NCBI GenBank assembly: GCA_023228245.1
Contig: JALOBN010000001.1
Coordinates: 104,447 to 157,912, forward strand
DNA from: Candidatus Pacearchaeota archaeon
Lineage (GTDB): Archaea > Nanoarchaeota > Nanoarchaeia > Pacearchaeales > GW2011-AR1
Length of the DNA: 53,466 bases
Direction: 5' to 3'
Shown: in pieces, positions 7,646 through 15,997 of the stretch
Position numbering within the stretch: the stretch's first letter is position 1
Layout of the letters: every line of letters begins with the position of its first letter
Made by a program: the position numbers and the translations under genes
Notes under the pieces: generated by a model
What the model saw: the letters and a program-made list of their open reading frames with translations, nothing else
Told to the model about the DNA's origin: nothing
Databases searched by the model: none

Positions 7646-10600
7646 ATGATCGTCAACAAGTACGCCAAGAAATGCCAGTGTTGTGGTAGGCCAGTTGGCG
7701 TTGGTAAGGGCTGGGCCTACAACAATGGAAATGGATGGTTCACAACCTGTGCATCATCCGCTTGTCATCGTCATCTCGGCCTTGAAGTTCCTCAGAGTGT
7801 CACGGCGAACGCCAATGTTCGCAAGCTCACTGAGGATGGCAAGGTCTACATGGCATATGATCGCGATGCGGTACCGCTGCTTCGTGCAATGCCGGGTGCG
7901 AGCTTCAATCCAGAGAACCTTCCAAAGGATCAGGTCTACTGGCAAGTGAGTATAAAGCCAGCTGACCTTCCGCGAGTGGTTGAGATTGCTGATCAACTCA
8001 AGTTGGAGGTTCATGAATCGCTTCGTGCGTTGGTTGAAGCGGGTACTGCGGAGAGTCGCGAAGCAGTTGCTCGTGCGACTGCGATTAGCGTCAATGGAAA
8101 GACTCTGTTCGGCTTCCAGACGGATGGTGTCAAAGCCCTAGCGTTGCACGACAGGTTCTTCCTAGCCGACGATATGGGTTTGGGCAAGGCGCAGCCTGTT
8201 TCAGAACCAGTTCTCACACCAAAAGGATGGGTTCCAATCGGGACTTTGAAAGTTGGTGATTTTGTAATTGGTTCCAATGGAAGACCAACTAGAGTTGATG
8301 GGGTGTTTCCCCAGGGTGTAAAGGATATCTTCGAGATCGTCCTTTCTGATGATGCTCGTACTCGCTGTTGTGAAGATCATCTTTGGGCTGTTCAAACTCC
8401 AAATGATCGTGTTCGCAATCCAGGCAGAATTCGAGTGCTTTCATTGAAGGATTTGAATGCATTGGGTTTGAAAGATAGGAATGAAAATCATAAATTCTTC
8501 ATTCCAATGGTACGGCCGGTTGAGTTTGAAGAAACAGACCTTCCGATGCACCCCTACTTATTGGGTGCGTTGATTGCAAACGGCGGATTGTGTGCAACTA
8601 CAATAACTCATGCTGGTGATGATGAACAACGAGGTGCATTCAAGGAGTATCTTCCAGTTGGAATTTACCTATCACAGAGTGACGATTACACATACCGTCT
8701 TTCGTATCTAGGCCCTGAAAATCAAGATACCAATCCAATTACCCAAGTACTTGATAACTTGTGCCTGAAAGGACTGCAAAGCCAAGATAGATTTGTTCCA
8801 GAAGAGTACATGCTGGCCTCAGTAGAGCAAAGGCTTAGTCTCCTACAAGGCCTATTGGATAACGATGGAACAATTTCTAAAGACGGAATGTGTATTGAAT
8901 ACAATACAACCTCCCCTGTTCTTGCAAGTCAGGTTTGTTCTTTGGTGCGAAGCCTCGGTGGTATCGCATTGATGTCAAGCCGGATTCCGCTCTTCACACA
9001 TAACGGAGAAAAGAAAGCTGGGCTGCCAGATTTTAGAATTCGTATCAAACTTCCTAGTGGAATGGTGCCGTTCAGAATTCCGCGCAAGGTAGAGCGGTTC
9101 ATTCCTCCTACAAAATACCCATCGACACACGCCATCACAGATATCTTCCCAGCTGGTCAGGAGGATTGTGTTTGTATTCGTGTCGAAGCAAAGGATCATC
9201 TATACGTTACACGAGACTATATTCTAACGCACAACACGGTCCAGGCAATCGTAGCGCTGCCTGATAACGAAAGGGTATTGGTGATTTGCCCGGCGTCGCT
9301 GAAGTACAATTGGCGCGACGAAATTCAGATGTGGCGTCCGAGTTACCGAGTTACAATCTGCAGCGGCAAAGAAGAGACGGTTGCAAAGACATTGGCCGAA
9401 GGTAAGAAGACCAAAGCGATACCGTTCAAGATTCCCGAGCCTGGTGAGATTGTGATTTGCAACTACGACATCCTTCCGAACTACCTCGCACCGAAGAAAG
9501 ACAGCGGCAAGGTATCGAAAAAGGGCAAGCCGATTCTGGTAGCCAATCTCACACCGGAGCAAGAGCAAGCGCTGAGCGAAACGAATGTGATTGGAGATGA
9601 ATTTCACCTCGTCAAGAACTACAAGACGGCGAGAGCCCAGAAGGTTGGACAGGTAACAAGAATCAGCAAGCGTGTATGGGCTCTATCGGGCACGCCATTG
9701 ATGAATAACCCTCTGGACTTGTTTGGAGTTCTATCAGCTGGCAACATAAATGTGTTTGGTAGCTGGGACAACTTCCTGAGGTTGTTCAATGGGTACAAGA
9801 ATCAATGGGGCGGATACGAATTCGGGATGCCGCTACCTGAGGTACCTGAGCGAATGCAGCGGGTCATGCTGCGGCGGCTAAAGACCGAGGTGTTGAAAGA
9901 CCTACCGCCCAAGGTGTACCAGGACATCGAGGTTGATGACGGAACGCTGACCAAGACACTTAATACATTTCTTGGTAAAGTAACCGGCAAGAAAATCGAC
10001 GATGATTTCGACTACGAGGCTGAGCTTGACATCGAAGAGCTTCCAGACTTCAAGGAGTTCTCGGAGATTCGTGCAATGCTGGCCAGGTCACGCATCCCAG
10101 CGATGCTTGAGATGGTTGAAAGCTACGAAGATTCAGGAACGCCGCTGGTAGTGTTCAGCGCTCACAAGGAACCAATCGAAGCACTGCAGGATCGTGCTGG
10201 TTGGAGAATCATCACTGGGGATACTGACCCAGAAACCAGACGCAACTTCGTCAAGGAATTCCAAGACGGATTGTTGAAGGGAATTGCCCTAACAATCAAG
10301 ACTGGTGGCGTAGGGTTTACGTTGACTCGGGCAACGAACGCTCTGTTTGTTGACTTGGATTGGACGCCTTCATGGAACATTCAAGCTGAGGATCGTCTTG
10401 TTCGCATCGGAGCTACTGGCAGCCACGTTTTGATCATGCGAATGCGGTCAAATCATCCGCTAGATCGACACATCCAAAAGCTACTTAAACACAAGATTGC
10501 TCTTGCGTACTTGGCACTGGAAGCCAGTATCAAATTCAAGCCACCACCGCCTCGGCTACCAGGAGTTGCGGTGATTCAAGAGACTGATGACGAGATGATG

Positions 10601-11014
10601 GCTCGCATTCAGGTGGCTGGCGATGAGGTTGAGCGAGAGATAGCACTGGATAGGTTGCAAGGAGTGCTTGCTCGTGAATCGGCGAAGGTCAATAACGTCC
10701 CGGAACCTGAGTTGACTCCAGGTCGCAAAGAGATGCTGCGGGATGCGCTGGAATACATGATCAGCGTATGCGATGGCGCTGAGACACGAGACCAAATGGG
10801 GTTCAATAAGCCGGACGCCTTTATGGCTCGATGGGTTGGAATGTGCCTACGAGAAGAAGACGAGGTTTCATTTAGGGTTTTGGAAAGGATCCTGGTGAGG
10901 TATCGCCGGCAACTCAAGGGTAGGTTTGAAGAGATTTGGAAACCAGCAAACGACTTTTGTAAACGACCAAACACTATTGGTTCAACACATGTTTGGGTAG
11001 ACGGAGGTAAGTAA
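7646..11014 (+). CDS. SNF2-family DNA helicase/ATPase interrupted by an intein
   Basis: A 1122-aa precursor. Host-protein part: a Cys-rich zinc finger (C10, C12, C13, C35, C40), then FQTDGVKALALHDRFFLADDMGLGK|T with the Walker A lysine at 181, a DEFH box in IGDEFHL, SGTPLMNNPLDLFG (motif III), TKTGGVGFTL-type motif V (as IKTGGVGFTL) and QAEDRLVRIG (motif VI). This is a SMARCAL1-like translocase for remodelling or annealing DNA. An intein occupies residues 182-530; the spliced helicase would be about 773 aa. The C-terminal 150 residues are unassigned. The last codons lie in the right arm of the inverted repeat. Confidence 0.9.
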   Translation: MIVNKYAKKCQCCGRPVGVGKGWAYNNGNGWFTTCASSACHRHLGLEVPQSVTANANVRKLTEDGKVYMAYDRDAVPLLRAMPGASFNPENLPKDQVYWQVSIKPADLPRVVEIADQLKLEVHESLRALVEAGTAESREAVARATAISVNGKTLFGFQTDGVKALALHDRFFLADDMGLGKAQPVSEPVLTPKGWVPIGTLKVGDFVIGSNGRPTRVDGVFPQGVKDIFEIVLSDDARTRCCEDHLWAVQTPNDRVRNPGRIRVLSLKDLNALGLKDRNENHKFFIPMVRPVEFEETDLPMHPYLLGALIANGGLCATTITHAGDDEQRGAFKEYLPVGIYLSQSDDYTYRLSYLGPENQDTNPITQVLDNLCLKGLQSQDRFVPEEYMLASVEQRLSLLQGLLDNDGTISKDGMCIEYNTTSPVLASQVCSLVRSLGGIALMSSRIPLFTHNGEKKAGLPDFRIRIKLPSGMVPFRIPRKVERFIPPTKYPSTHAITDIFPAGQEDCVCIRVEAKDHLYVTRDYILTHNTVQAIVALPDNERVLVICPASLKYNWRDEIQMWRPSYRVTICSGKEETVAKTLAEGKKTKAIPFKIPEPGEIVICNYDILPNYLAPKKDSGKVSKKGKPILVANLTPEQEQALSETNVIGDEFHLVKNYKTARAQKVGQVTRISKRVWALSGTPLMNNPLDLFGVLSAGNINVFGSWDNFLRLFNGYKNQWGGYEFGMPLPEVPERMQRVMLRRLKTEVLKDLPPKVYQDIEVDDGTLTKTLNTFLGKVTGKKIDDDFDYEAELDIEELPDFKEFSEIRAMLARSRIPAMLEMVESYEDSGTPLVVFSAHKEPIEALQDRAGWRIITGDTDPETRRNFVKEFQDGLLKGIALTIKTGGVGFTLTRATNALFVDLDWTPSWNIQAEDRLVRIGATGSHVLIMRMRSNHPLDRHIQKLLKHKIALAYLALEASIKFKPPPPRLPGVAVIQETDDEMMARIQVAGDEVEREIALDRLQGVLARESAKVNNVPEPELTPGRKEMLRDALEYMISVCDGAETRDQMGFNKPDAFMARWVGMCLREEDEVSFRVLERILVRYRRQLKGRFEEIWKPANDFCKRPNTIGSTHVWVDGGK
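8189..9235 (+). mobile_element. Class 3-like intein with LAGLIDADG endonuclease domain
   Basis: 349 residues inserted between Lys181 and Thr531 of the helicase, inside the P-loop. It starts with Ala rather than Cys or Ser and ends with THN before Thr+1. The trio typical of class 3 inteins is visible: Trp247 in DHLW, Cys510 in CIRV, and Thr531 as first extein residue. Endonuclease motifs are YLLGALIANGG (degenerate) and LLQGLLDNDG. The first LAGLIDADG copy lacks its usual acidic residue, so cleavage activity may be lost while splicing remains. Confidence 0.85.
10948..10988. repeat. 41-bp perfect inverted repeat, right arm
   Basis: Reverse complement of 7212-7252. It lies inside the last codons of the helicase gene. 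If the copy arrived secondarily, the helicase C-terminus downstream of it would be new sequence. Confidence 0.95.
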
Positions 11015-11139
11015 TGTTCACTCCCGGGATCAACAGCTCCTACGGAGAACCACTGTTGGTGCAGTAGAGCTCGCCAAATCTCAGCAATGAAAGTATTGCT
11101 ATCGATTGTGAATGCGGTTGTAAGCAGAGAGGAAACACA

Positions 11140-11358
11140 ATGTACATCAAAGACACCAAGAACCACCCCGTCGGCACCACCTACACCGTGCTCGTTCCTG
11201 CGCACGCGGCCCGTCGCCGTGACGTCTCGCTAGATGATGCCATATCTGCGTTGCAAACTATGGAGTCCGAGGGGCTCGATGCTGTCATGCACGCGACATT
11301 TCCTGATGGTACCAGGGTACTCGGGTGCGTCGGTGACTGGATGCACTGGGTCCCGTGA
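11140..11358 (+). CDS. Hypothetical small protein
   Basis: A 72-aa protein, ATG after GAGAGGAAA. It has a short beta strand, an AARRRDVSLDDAISALQTM helix and a C-terminal HATFPDGTRVLGCVGDW strand pair. A 125-bp stretch before it (11015-11139) holds only a 17-codon frame (ATG 11014) that overlaps the helicase stop. A strong terminator follows, so it ends the helicase transcription unit. Confidence 0.65.
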   Translation: MYIKDTKNHPVGTTYTVLVPAHAARRRDVSLDDAISALQTMESEGLDAVMHATFPDGTRVLGCVGDWMHWVP

Positions 11359-11403
11359 GAGACACCCTTCCAGTCACGCTCCTCCGACTCAGGTTGGTGA
11401 GAA

Positions 11404-11432
11404 GGGCTGCGGAAACGCAGCCCTTTTCTTTT
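11404..11432 (+). terminator. Rho-independent terminator
   Basis: GGGCTGCG, a GAAA tetraloop, CGCAGCCC, then TTTTCTTTT: a textbook perfect 8-bp stem with U tract, 45 bases after the stop at 11358. Confidence 0.95.
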
Positions 11433-11495
11433 GTCTTGACAGTTTGGAAAATGCAGCCAAGGCTGTTTCGATAGAGGAATGTATGAGAGGAATGT

Positions 11496-11657
11496 ATGAG
11501 AGAGAAGCAAGAACTTACCGTAACGCCCGTACCAGTCGAAAGCACGCTAGTAATTTGGGAGGAGAATCCAGAAAGAATTCGGTTTTCCCTCATAGGGGCC
11601 CTGTTATTTGATGGGGTTTTGATTACTCGGGTTTGTCAAACTGGATTTTTATTGTAA
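11496..11657 (+). CDS. Small hypothetical protein (53 aa) with duplicated start region
   Basis: ATG 11496 is preceded by AGAGG at five-base spacing and the frame runs to TAA 11657. Sequence is protein-like (…STLVIWEENPERIRFSLIG…). The segment GAGGAATGTATGA occurs twice in tandem just before it (11474-11486 and 11487-11499), so ribosome-binding site and start codon are duplicated in two frames. It ends 32 bases before the Ku start. Confidence 0.45.
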   Translation: MREKQELTVTPVPVESTLVIWEENPERIRFSLIGALLFDGVLITRVCQTGFLL

Positions 11658-11689
11658 CAATTTACCAACGCACTCAGAAAGATTCTCAC

Positions 11690-12631
11690 ATGGCATCAAG
11701 ATCAGTCGGACGAGTAGTTCTCAGTTTCGGGATGGCTCAAATTGCCGTCAAACTCTACAACGCCACGGGCTCAGAAGCCGTGAGCTTCAACATGATCAGT
11801 CCCAAACGCAATCGGGTTGGTCAACGCCTGTTCGAAAAGTTGCCAGGGTCCACAGAGGACACTGTGATTTGGGGGGAGGAGATCAAGGATCGGAGCAAAT
11901 TGCTGAAGGGTTACGAATACGCCAAGGATCAGTTCGTCTACTTCACCGACGAAGAAGTGGCGAACATGCAAGCCGGCAAGAAAGACTCTCTGAATATTGC
12001 CGAATTCGTTCCTGTCAGCGAAATCGATCCGCTGCACATCGAGAAGACGTACTATACAGCGCCTGACAAGGGCATGGACAAGGGGTACCGATTCTTGTAC
12101 GAACTTCTCAAAGCTCACAATCGCGCCGCCATCGGGATTTACGTAGCACGTGGCAAGGAACATCTCGTTGCAATCCAGGCGTTCCAACACGGCCTCGTCC
12201 TGTACCAGTTGTTCTACAACACGGAGGTTCGGGCATTCGACAATAAGTGTGCGAACATTCCGGTCTCGCCAGTTGAGTTGGCAATGGGCAAGGTGCTGAT
12301 GGATACGCTGTTCAAGTCGACCTTCGATTCTTCCAAGTACTCAGACAAGTTCATCGATAAAGTGAATAAGGCAGTGGCAGTCAAGCTAGCGGATCCGATG
12401 GCTACAATCACAGAGGTTGCGGTTCCGGTATCAACTGGTGGCATGGCTGACACGCTTCGAGCATCGCTGATTTCGATGGGTGTGCCGGAAGACCAAATCG
12501 ATGCGATGATTGCCAAGGCGATGGGCGATATACCAGCAGTACCGAGTGGACCAGCTGCAGCTGAACCTCTGGTGCTCACTGCACCTGCAGCAAAGTCTGC
12601 ACGTAAGCAGCGGGCCAAGCAAGCTAGCTAG
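11690..12631 (+). CDS. ku: Ku-family DNA end-binding protein
   Basis: A 313-aa homologue of bacterial Ku / Mu Gam: a ring-forming protein that binds double-strand ends and recruits a ligase in non-homologous end joining. The family hallmarks are the beta-barrel start RSVGRVVLSFGMAQIAVKLYNAT, the central FVPVSEIDPLHIEKTYY segment with LLKAHNRAAIGIYVARGKEHLVAIQ, and a basic Ala/Lys tail. ATG 11690 matches the family start; the frame is open to 11633 but without a ribosome-binding site. An ATP-dependent ligase gene lies 5 kb downstream. It may protect or circularise phage ends. Length is normal for bacterial Ku. Confidence 0.9.
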   Translation: MASRSVGRVVLSFGMAQIAVKLYNATGSEAVSFNMISPKRNRVGQRLFEKLPGSTEDTVIWGEEIKDRSKLLKGYEYAKDQFVYFTDEEVANMQAGKKDSLNIAEFVPVSEIDPLHIEKTYYTAPDKGMDKGYRFLYELLKAHNRAAIGIYVARGKEHLVAIQAFQHGLVLYQLFYNTEVRAFDNKCANIPVSPVELAMGKVLMDTLFKSTFDSSKYSDKFIDKVNKAVAVKLADPMATITEVAVPVSTGGMADTLRASLISMGVPEDQIDAMIAKAMGDIPAVPSGPAAAEPLVLTAPAAKSARKQRAKQAS

Positions 12632-12638
12632 GGTTGTG

Positions 12639-12666
12639 GTTGAGGGCTCGAAAACGAGCCCTCAAC
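12639..12666 (+). terminator. Strong hairpin after ku
   Basis: GTTGAGGGCTCG, loop AAAA, CGAGCCCTCAAC: a perfect 12-bp stem eight bases after the stop. No U tract follows, so it may be a transcript-stabilising hairpin rather than an intrinsic terminator. Confidence 0.65.
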
Positions 12667-12715
12667 GACCTGAGTAAGTCCTGCCGATGTAAAATAACTG
12701 ACCTTCAATCGCGCG

Positions 12716-12744
12716 TTGTCAGGATTTATTCTGGTCGTTACTGT
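12716..12744 (+). promoter_or_regulatory. Putative promoter with very short leader
   Basis: TTGTCA (12716-12721), a 17-bp spacer, TACTGT (12739-12744). The start point would be about four bases before ATG 12755. Agreement with consensus is moderate. Confidence 0.45.
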
Positions 12745-12754
12745 TGAGATAACT

Positions 12755-13015
12755 ATGTCAGACCCAATATACACTTTGAAAGTGGGAGATATCCTCGTTG
12801 CAGTAGATGGAAGCAAGTATGGTGTTATAGTTTTGGACGTTACTAAATATACCAAAACCGAGGATGTTATTGTTCGTCCGTTTGACTCTCATTATGTTGA
12901 GAAAACAACGGATTTGATGGATGTTTTTAGGCTCATCTACAGATTCCGATTGGTAGGGGACAAAATTCCAGAATGGGTACCACATGAAGCGAAGATTAAC
13001 CATCGAGCTACTTGA
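12755..13015 (+). CDS. Hypothetical protein
   Basis: An 86-aa, probably beta-barrel-like small protein (YTLKVGDILVAVDGSKYGVIVLDV, then VIVRPFDSHYVEKT), similar in feel to KOW/SH3-type modules, without a diagnostic motif. ATG 12755 is the start that suits the upstream promoter; a GTG-type start at 12716 would sit on the -35 box. First gene of an operon running to about 19416. Confidence 0.6.
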   Translation: MSDPIYTLKVGDILVAVDGSKYGVIVLDVTKYTKTEDVIVRPFDSHYVEKTTDLMDVFRLIYRFRLVGDKIPEWVPHEAKINHRAT

Positions 13016-13223
13016 TAGAATGATAGTAATCGCCCAAAAGGATCCTGATAAGAATGAAGCCGAATGGAACTTTTTTCATGGGGTTCTCTGGGGCGAAGAA
13101 AAAAATGATCCAGGCATCATATTTGACTTGCTCAAGATGGCAAGGCGAATATTGGTATGGCGAAGCCAAGCTACAGCTACTTTAACAAAGCTACAAAAGG
13201 CAAGTGTCTGTGAAAATAAATGA
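12984..13223 (+). CDS. Hypothetical small protein
   Basis: A 79-aa mostly helical, basic protein, overlapping the gene before by 32 bases and the next by 20. No recognisable motif. The overlaps suggest translational coupling. Confidence 0.6.
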   Translation: MKRRLTIELLDRMIVIAQKDPDKNEAEWNFFHGVLWGEEKNDPGIIFDLLKMARRILVWRSQATATLTKLQKASVCENK

Positions 13224-13725
13224 TATTATCAATGGGGCCTCTGTGAAAGTAAATGATGTTATCGATGGGGAATACAAAACCTACATCAAAATAAGAACTG
13301 GTACGGTTTATCAAAGCATTGGGCCTGGTTCAAACATCATTAGCTATTTGGAAAAAGATGCTAGGATATGGGTAGGTTCGGTATCTGCTGAAGTTACCCG
13401 GGCCGCTCAGACTCTGGTGGGTATTTGGGAAACATCCACAGAGTTACGAAAGTTACGAGAGGCTCTTCCGGTAGTAGAAGATAGCGATAGTGATAACTGT
13501 CCTTCCTGTGGGCATTCATCAGTCACGCTAAGTGCCGTTAAATATACGTTTGAATATGGCCAGGATGATCGCATCGTGATGCTAACGGCAGTCGTTCCTG
13601 TATTCACGTGTGGTCGCAAAGATTGTAAGTTGAGTTGGTTGAATGAGTGTGGCCAAGCCTTGATAGAATATGCCATTACTCAGTATTTGGAATCTCAAGA
13701 ATCCGAAGTTACCAGAGTCACCTAA
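13204..13725 (+). CDS. Zinc-ribbon protein with tandem N-terminal repeat
   Basis: A 173-aa protein. GTG 13204 follows AAAAGG. The first 20 residues are a tandem duplication (VKINDIINGAS, VKVNDVIDGE) encoded by two similar 33-bp units. A CPSCGH pair and a CGRKDC pair about 45 residues apart form a likely zinc ribbon in the C-terminal half. Function unknown; probably nucleic-acid or protein binding. Confidence 0.65.
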   Translation: MSVKINDIINGASVKVNDVIDGEYKTYIKIRTGTVYQSIGPGSNIISYLEKDARIWVGSVSAEVTRAAQTLVGIWETSTELRKLREALPVVEDSDSDNCPSCGHSSVTLSAVKYTFEYGQDDRIVMLTAVVPVFTCGRKDCKLSWLNECGQALIEYAITQYLESQESEVTRVT

Positions 13726-13870
13726 ACTGATAGTTCCAACTGGTAGAACAATAATTGTTGCAGATGAGCAAAACAAAAAGTTCAAGGTCATCAAAGGTCC
13801 AGCGATCATAGATGACTGCGGTCTGGAGATCATAGATGACTGTTTCTGCCATCCGCCGAGCGCACAATGA
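13670..13870 (+). CDS. Small hypothetical protein with internal repeat
   Basis: A 66-aa frame, overlapping the upstream gene by 56 bases and coupled by ATGA to the next. The C-terminus repeats IIDDC twice (AIIDDCGLEIIDDCF), from a duplicated ATCATAGATGACTG. No clear ribosome-binding site, so confidence is moderate. Confidence 0.45.
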   Translation: MPLLSIWNLKNPKLPESPKLIVPTGRTIIVADEQNKKFKVIKGPAIIDDCGLEIIDDCFCHPPSAQ

Positions 13871-14292
13871 AAATACTAATACAAGTCAATACAATTGATG
13901 GAGAACTCGAAACAGACATTCAATATGCCGTCGTTGAAGTGAATCCCGAGATGCAGCAATACCTAACTCAGCGGCTGGCGTTGTTCAACGCTTCCAAGCA
14001 ATTTGCAACTGATCTATCAGACATGCGGTTCTGGGGTTGTGCTTTCATCACATTCCACAGCAACATCGACCTCGATACGTTGCTAGGTGAAGATGAGCAG
14101 CACGTGTTCGATGAGCAAGGCTACTGGGCAGTGGTTGATGACTTCGCGAACGATGAGGAAGCATCTGAATGGGAGTTCGAACAAGTGGTGCTCGATGGTG
14201 ATGGCTGGTACGTCACGGCGAATGAAAAGGATACTGGGGTCGAGATTAAGACTCGGGAGATACCATATGACCTGTCCCAATTGTCAGCATAG
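13867..14292 (+). CDS. Hypothetical acidic protein
   Basis: A 141-aa protein that starts in an ATGA overlap. It contains a beta-rich N-terminus and an acidic C-terminal half (DDFANDEEASEWEFEQVVLDGDGWYV) with a possible strand-turn motif. Not recognised. The next gene starts inside its 3' end. Confidence 0.7.
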   Translation: MKILIQVNTIDGELETDIQYAVVEVNPEMQQYLTQRLALFNASKQFATDLSDMRFWGCAFITFHSNIDLDTLLGEDEQHVFDEQGYWAVVDDFANDEEASEWEFEQVVLDGDGWYVTANEKDTGVEIKTREIPYDLSQLSA

Positions 14293-14956
14293 CAACATTG
14301 AAGGTGCACAGTTTTGTGCGGTTTGCGGAACAACACTTAAGGAAACTACAATGACCGAAGAGATTAAGGACAACCTGGAAGAAGTTACCAATGAGCTGGC
14401 GGAGGCATTGGCGGCTATTCAAATCGAAGGGTCCAGGCATAAAAGGGAAGCGCAGAGCTACGTTATCCTGCAGAAGTTTGGAACCGATTGCAACATCGAA
14501 GCTCGCTACGATGTGCGGTCAATCTCTGAAGTAATTACCGATAACTACGGTAACGAGTTCGTTCCGATGGACTTACATGTGATGGTAACCTATCCATCAC
14601 ATGGTGGAGATGAGGTAGAGTTGGTTTATGATCGCACTCGGTTCTTAAAAAAGTGTTGCATAGAGGCCTTGAAACTTAGAAACGAATTCACACCGAAACC
14701 GGTCTTCTGCCTACTACGTTCGGCAGCGCAAAAGCGACAGCGCGAACATGAGAAGAGTGCCGAGGTGGTTCGCTTGACCATCGTCATCAACTGCAAGGGT
14801 ATGCGGATTGGTGCTTCGAAAAGGTTTTGCGACAGGCACTTCTCTGACCAATTGGTACCCGGCATTTACGATATCAGCATTGACAAGAGGCGCTACACCG
14901 CAGACGTCAGCGATAGCAAGGTTGTTACGGTAGTTCGAAGGCCATTGGAGTCCTGA
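14267..14956 (+). CDS. Zinc-ribbon protein with alpha/beta C-terminal part
   Basis: A 229-aa protein. ATG 14267 has CGGGAGA seven bases upstream, which fixes the start. It opens with CPNCQHSNIEGAQFCAVCG, a double-CxxC zinc ribbon of the type found in many regulatory proteins. A helical linker (about residues 30-60) and a larger alpha/beta region follow, with basic patches (RSAAQKRQREHEKSAEVVR). Function unknown. Confidence 0.7.
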   Translation: MTCPNCQHSNIEGAQFCAVCGTTLKETTMTEEIKDNLEEVTNELAEALAAIQIEGSRHKREAQSYVILQKFGTDCNIEARYDVRSISEVITDNYGNEFVPMDLHVMVTYPSHGGDEVELVYDRTRFLKKCCIEALKLRNEFTPKPVFCLLRSAAQKRQREHEKSAEVVRLTIVINCKGMRIGASKRFCDRHFSDQLVPGIYDISIDKRRYTADVSDSKVVTVVRRPLES

Positions 14957-14986
14957 GATGGTAGCCGGCGTTGATGAGATACCAAA

Positions 14987-15334
14987 ATGACCAAGCTGGC
15001 AAGGATCCCCACGCCAGAAGATTTGTGGGGTGACTGCGAAGTAACTGGTTGGGACGAGCGACACACGTCCTTATGGAAACTTTGGCTACGAGGGATTGCT
15101 GCCATCATCGTATTTGCTGAGCAAAGTGTGATTGACCGGGTTGAGGAGGTAGTTAGATTAACCACGGCAAAAGCGAAGGCTGGAGATCTGACGGCTGAGG
15201 AGGCGGTATGGCTGGTGAGCCCGCTAGTCCTGATATCCTCGAAGGAATGGGACACAATAAATGCTATAGCAAGGGAGCAAGGCCAGATGGTAGGGAATTT
15301 TTTCCTATCAGATGAGTTCACTAGCAATAATTAG
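14987..15334 (+). CDS. Hypothetical helical protein
   Basis: A 115-aa protein, mostly helical, with hydrophobic helices in the centre (LWLRGIAAIIVFAEQSVIDRVEEVVRL). It lies in the operon between the zinc-ribbon protein and a proline-rich protein. No family recognised. Confidence 0.65.
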   Translation: MTKLARIPTPEDLWGDCEVTGWDERHTSLWKLWLRGIAAIIVFAEQSVIDRVEEVVRLTTAKAKAGDLTAEEAVWLVSPLVLISSKEWDTINAIAREQGQMVGNFFLSDEFTSNN

Positions 15335-15369
15335 TCATGTATTCATCAAGGTAACACTTAGAGGAATAT

Positions 15370-15984
15370 ATGACCAGAGAGACAGCATCAATTCAAAACT
15401 TCCTTATTTCAGCTGAACAATCCATTCCTAATTTGGATGGACACAAAATCCGAGTGGCTGAACGTCGAATTCTCTGGTCGAAATTAGCACAGCAAGCGCC
15501 TGCTTCGGCAGGCGCTCAACCTCCTCGAACGTATGAGGAGTGGGAAAAACAACAGAAGTACAAGACACCAATTAGTAATCAGCAGCTGATGGATCAACAG
15601 GCATGGCAGCAAGCAAACCCAGAAGATGAATTGGGTAAGTTGCTGCGTCCACAGGGACCTCGGCCACCACAGCAGGGAGTTGCTCATGCGCCTACGCAGC
15701 AAGTAAGACGCCCAGCTCCAAAGCCAAAGCCGGTAGCACCGGCCGCTAATCCGGTAGTCACACCAGTACCGAAATTTGACCTACGGCAGACAATGGATAG
15801 TCCAACTGGAATTCTGCCACCGCAAACGTACACACCAGGTCCCGGGGATGTAAACTACGAAGACGATGAAAAGTCTTTGGGGTATACTCCAGGGCCTAAC
15901 GATCCGAACTATACCGGAGCAAGCAAGAGCATTTCTGGCCTGCTCAAGATTGCGGACTACCTCAGCAAGAAGCGGACATCCTAA
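15370..15984 (+). CDS. Proline-rich, probably disordered protein
   Basis: A 204-aa protein. A helical N-terminus (about 50 residues) is followed by a long Pro/Gln/Ala-rich low-complexity stretch (residues 50-140) and a C-terminal repeat of the type YTPGPGDVNY / YTPGPNDPNY, then a short helix. It looks like a linker or scaffold that docks via the repeats. It could be a virion-associated or peptidase-anchoring protein, but there is no direct evidence. Confidence 0.65.
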   Translation: MTRETASIQNFLISAEQSIPNLDGHKIRVAERRILWSKLAQQAPASAGAQPPRTYEEWEKQQKYKTPISNQQLMDQQAWQQANPEDELGKLLRPQGPRPPQQGVAHAPTQQVRRPAPKPKPVAPAANPVVTPVPKFDLRQTMDSPTGILPPQTYTPGPGDVNYEDDEKSLGYTPGPNDPNYTGASKSISGLLKIADYLSKKRTS

Positions 15985-15997
15985 GAAAGAATAGAAA

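Noticed and set aside
10609..11205. Reverse 198-codon frame over the helicase 3' end
   Set aside because: It lies entirely opposite strongly supported helicase codons and across the inverted repeat arm; no ribosome-binding site or protein-like pattern.
11435..11465. Possible promoter starting TTGACA at 11435
   Set aside because: At 15-19 bp downstream there is no acceptable -10 box (AAGGCT at 17 bp).
11234..11611. + frame of 125 codons across the terminator
   Set aside because: It runs through a textbook terminator (11404-11432) and overlaps two better-supported small genes in other frames.
12214..12618. Reverse 134-codon frame opposite ku
   Set aside because: Antisense to conserved Ku codons; no independent support.
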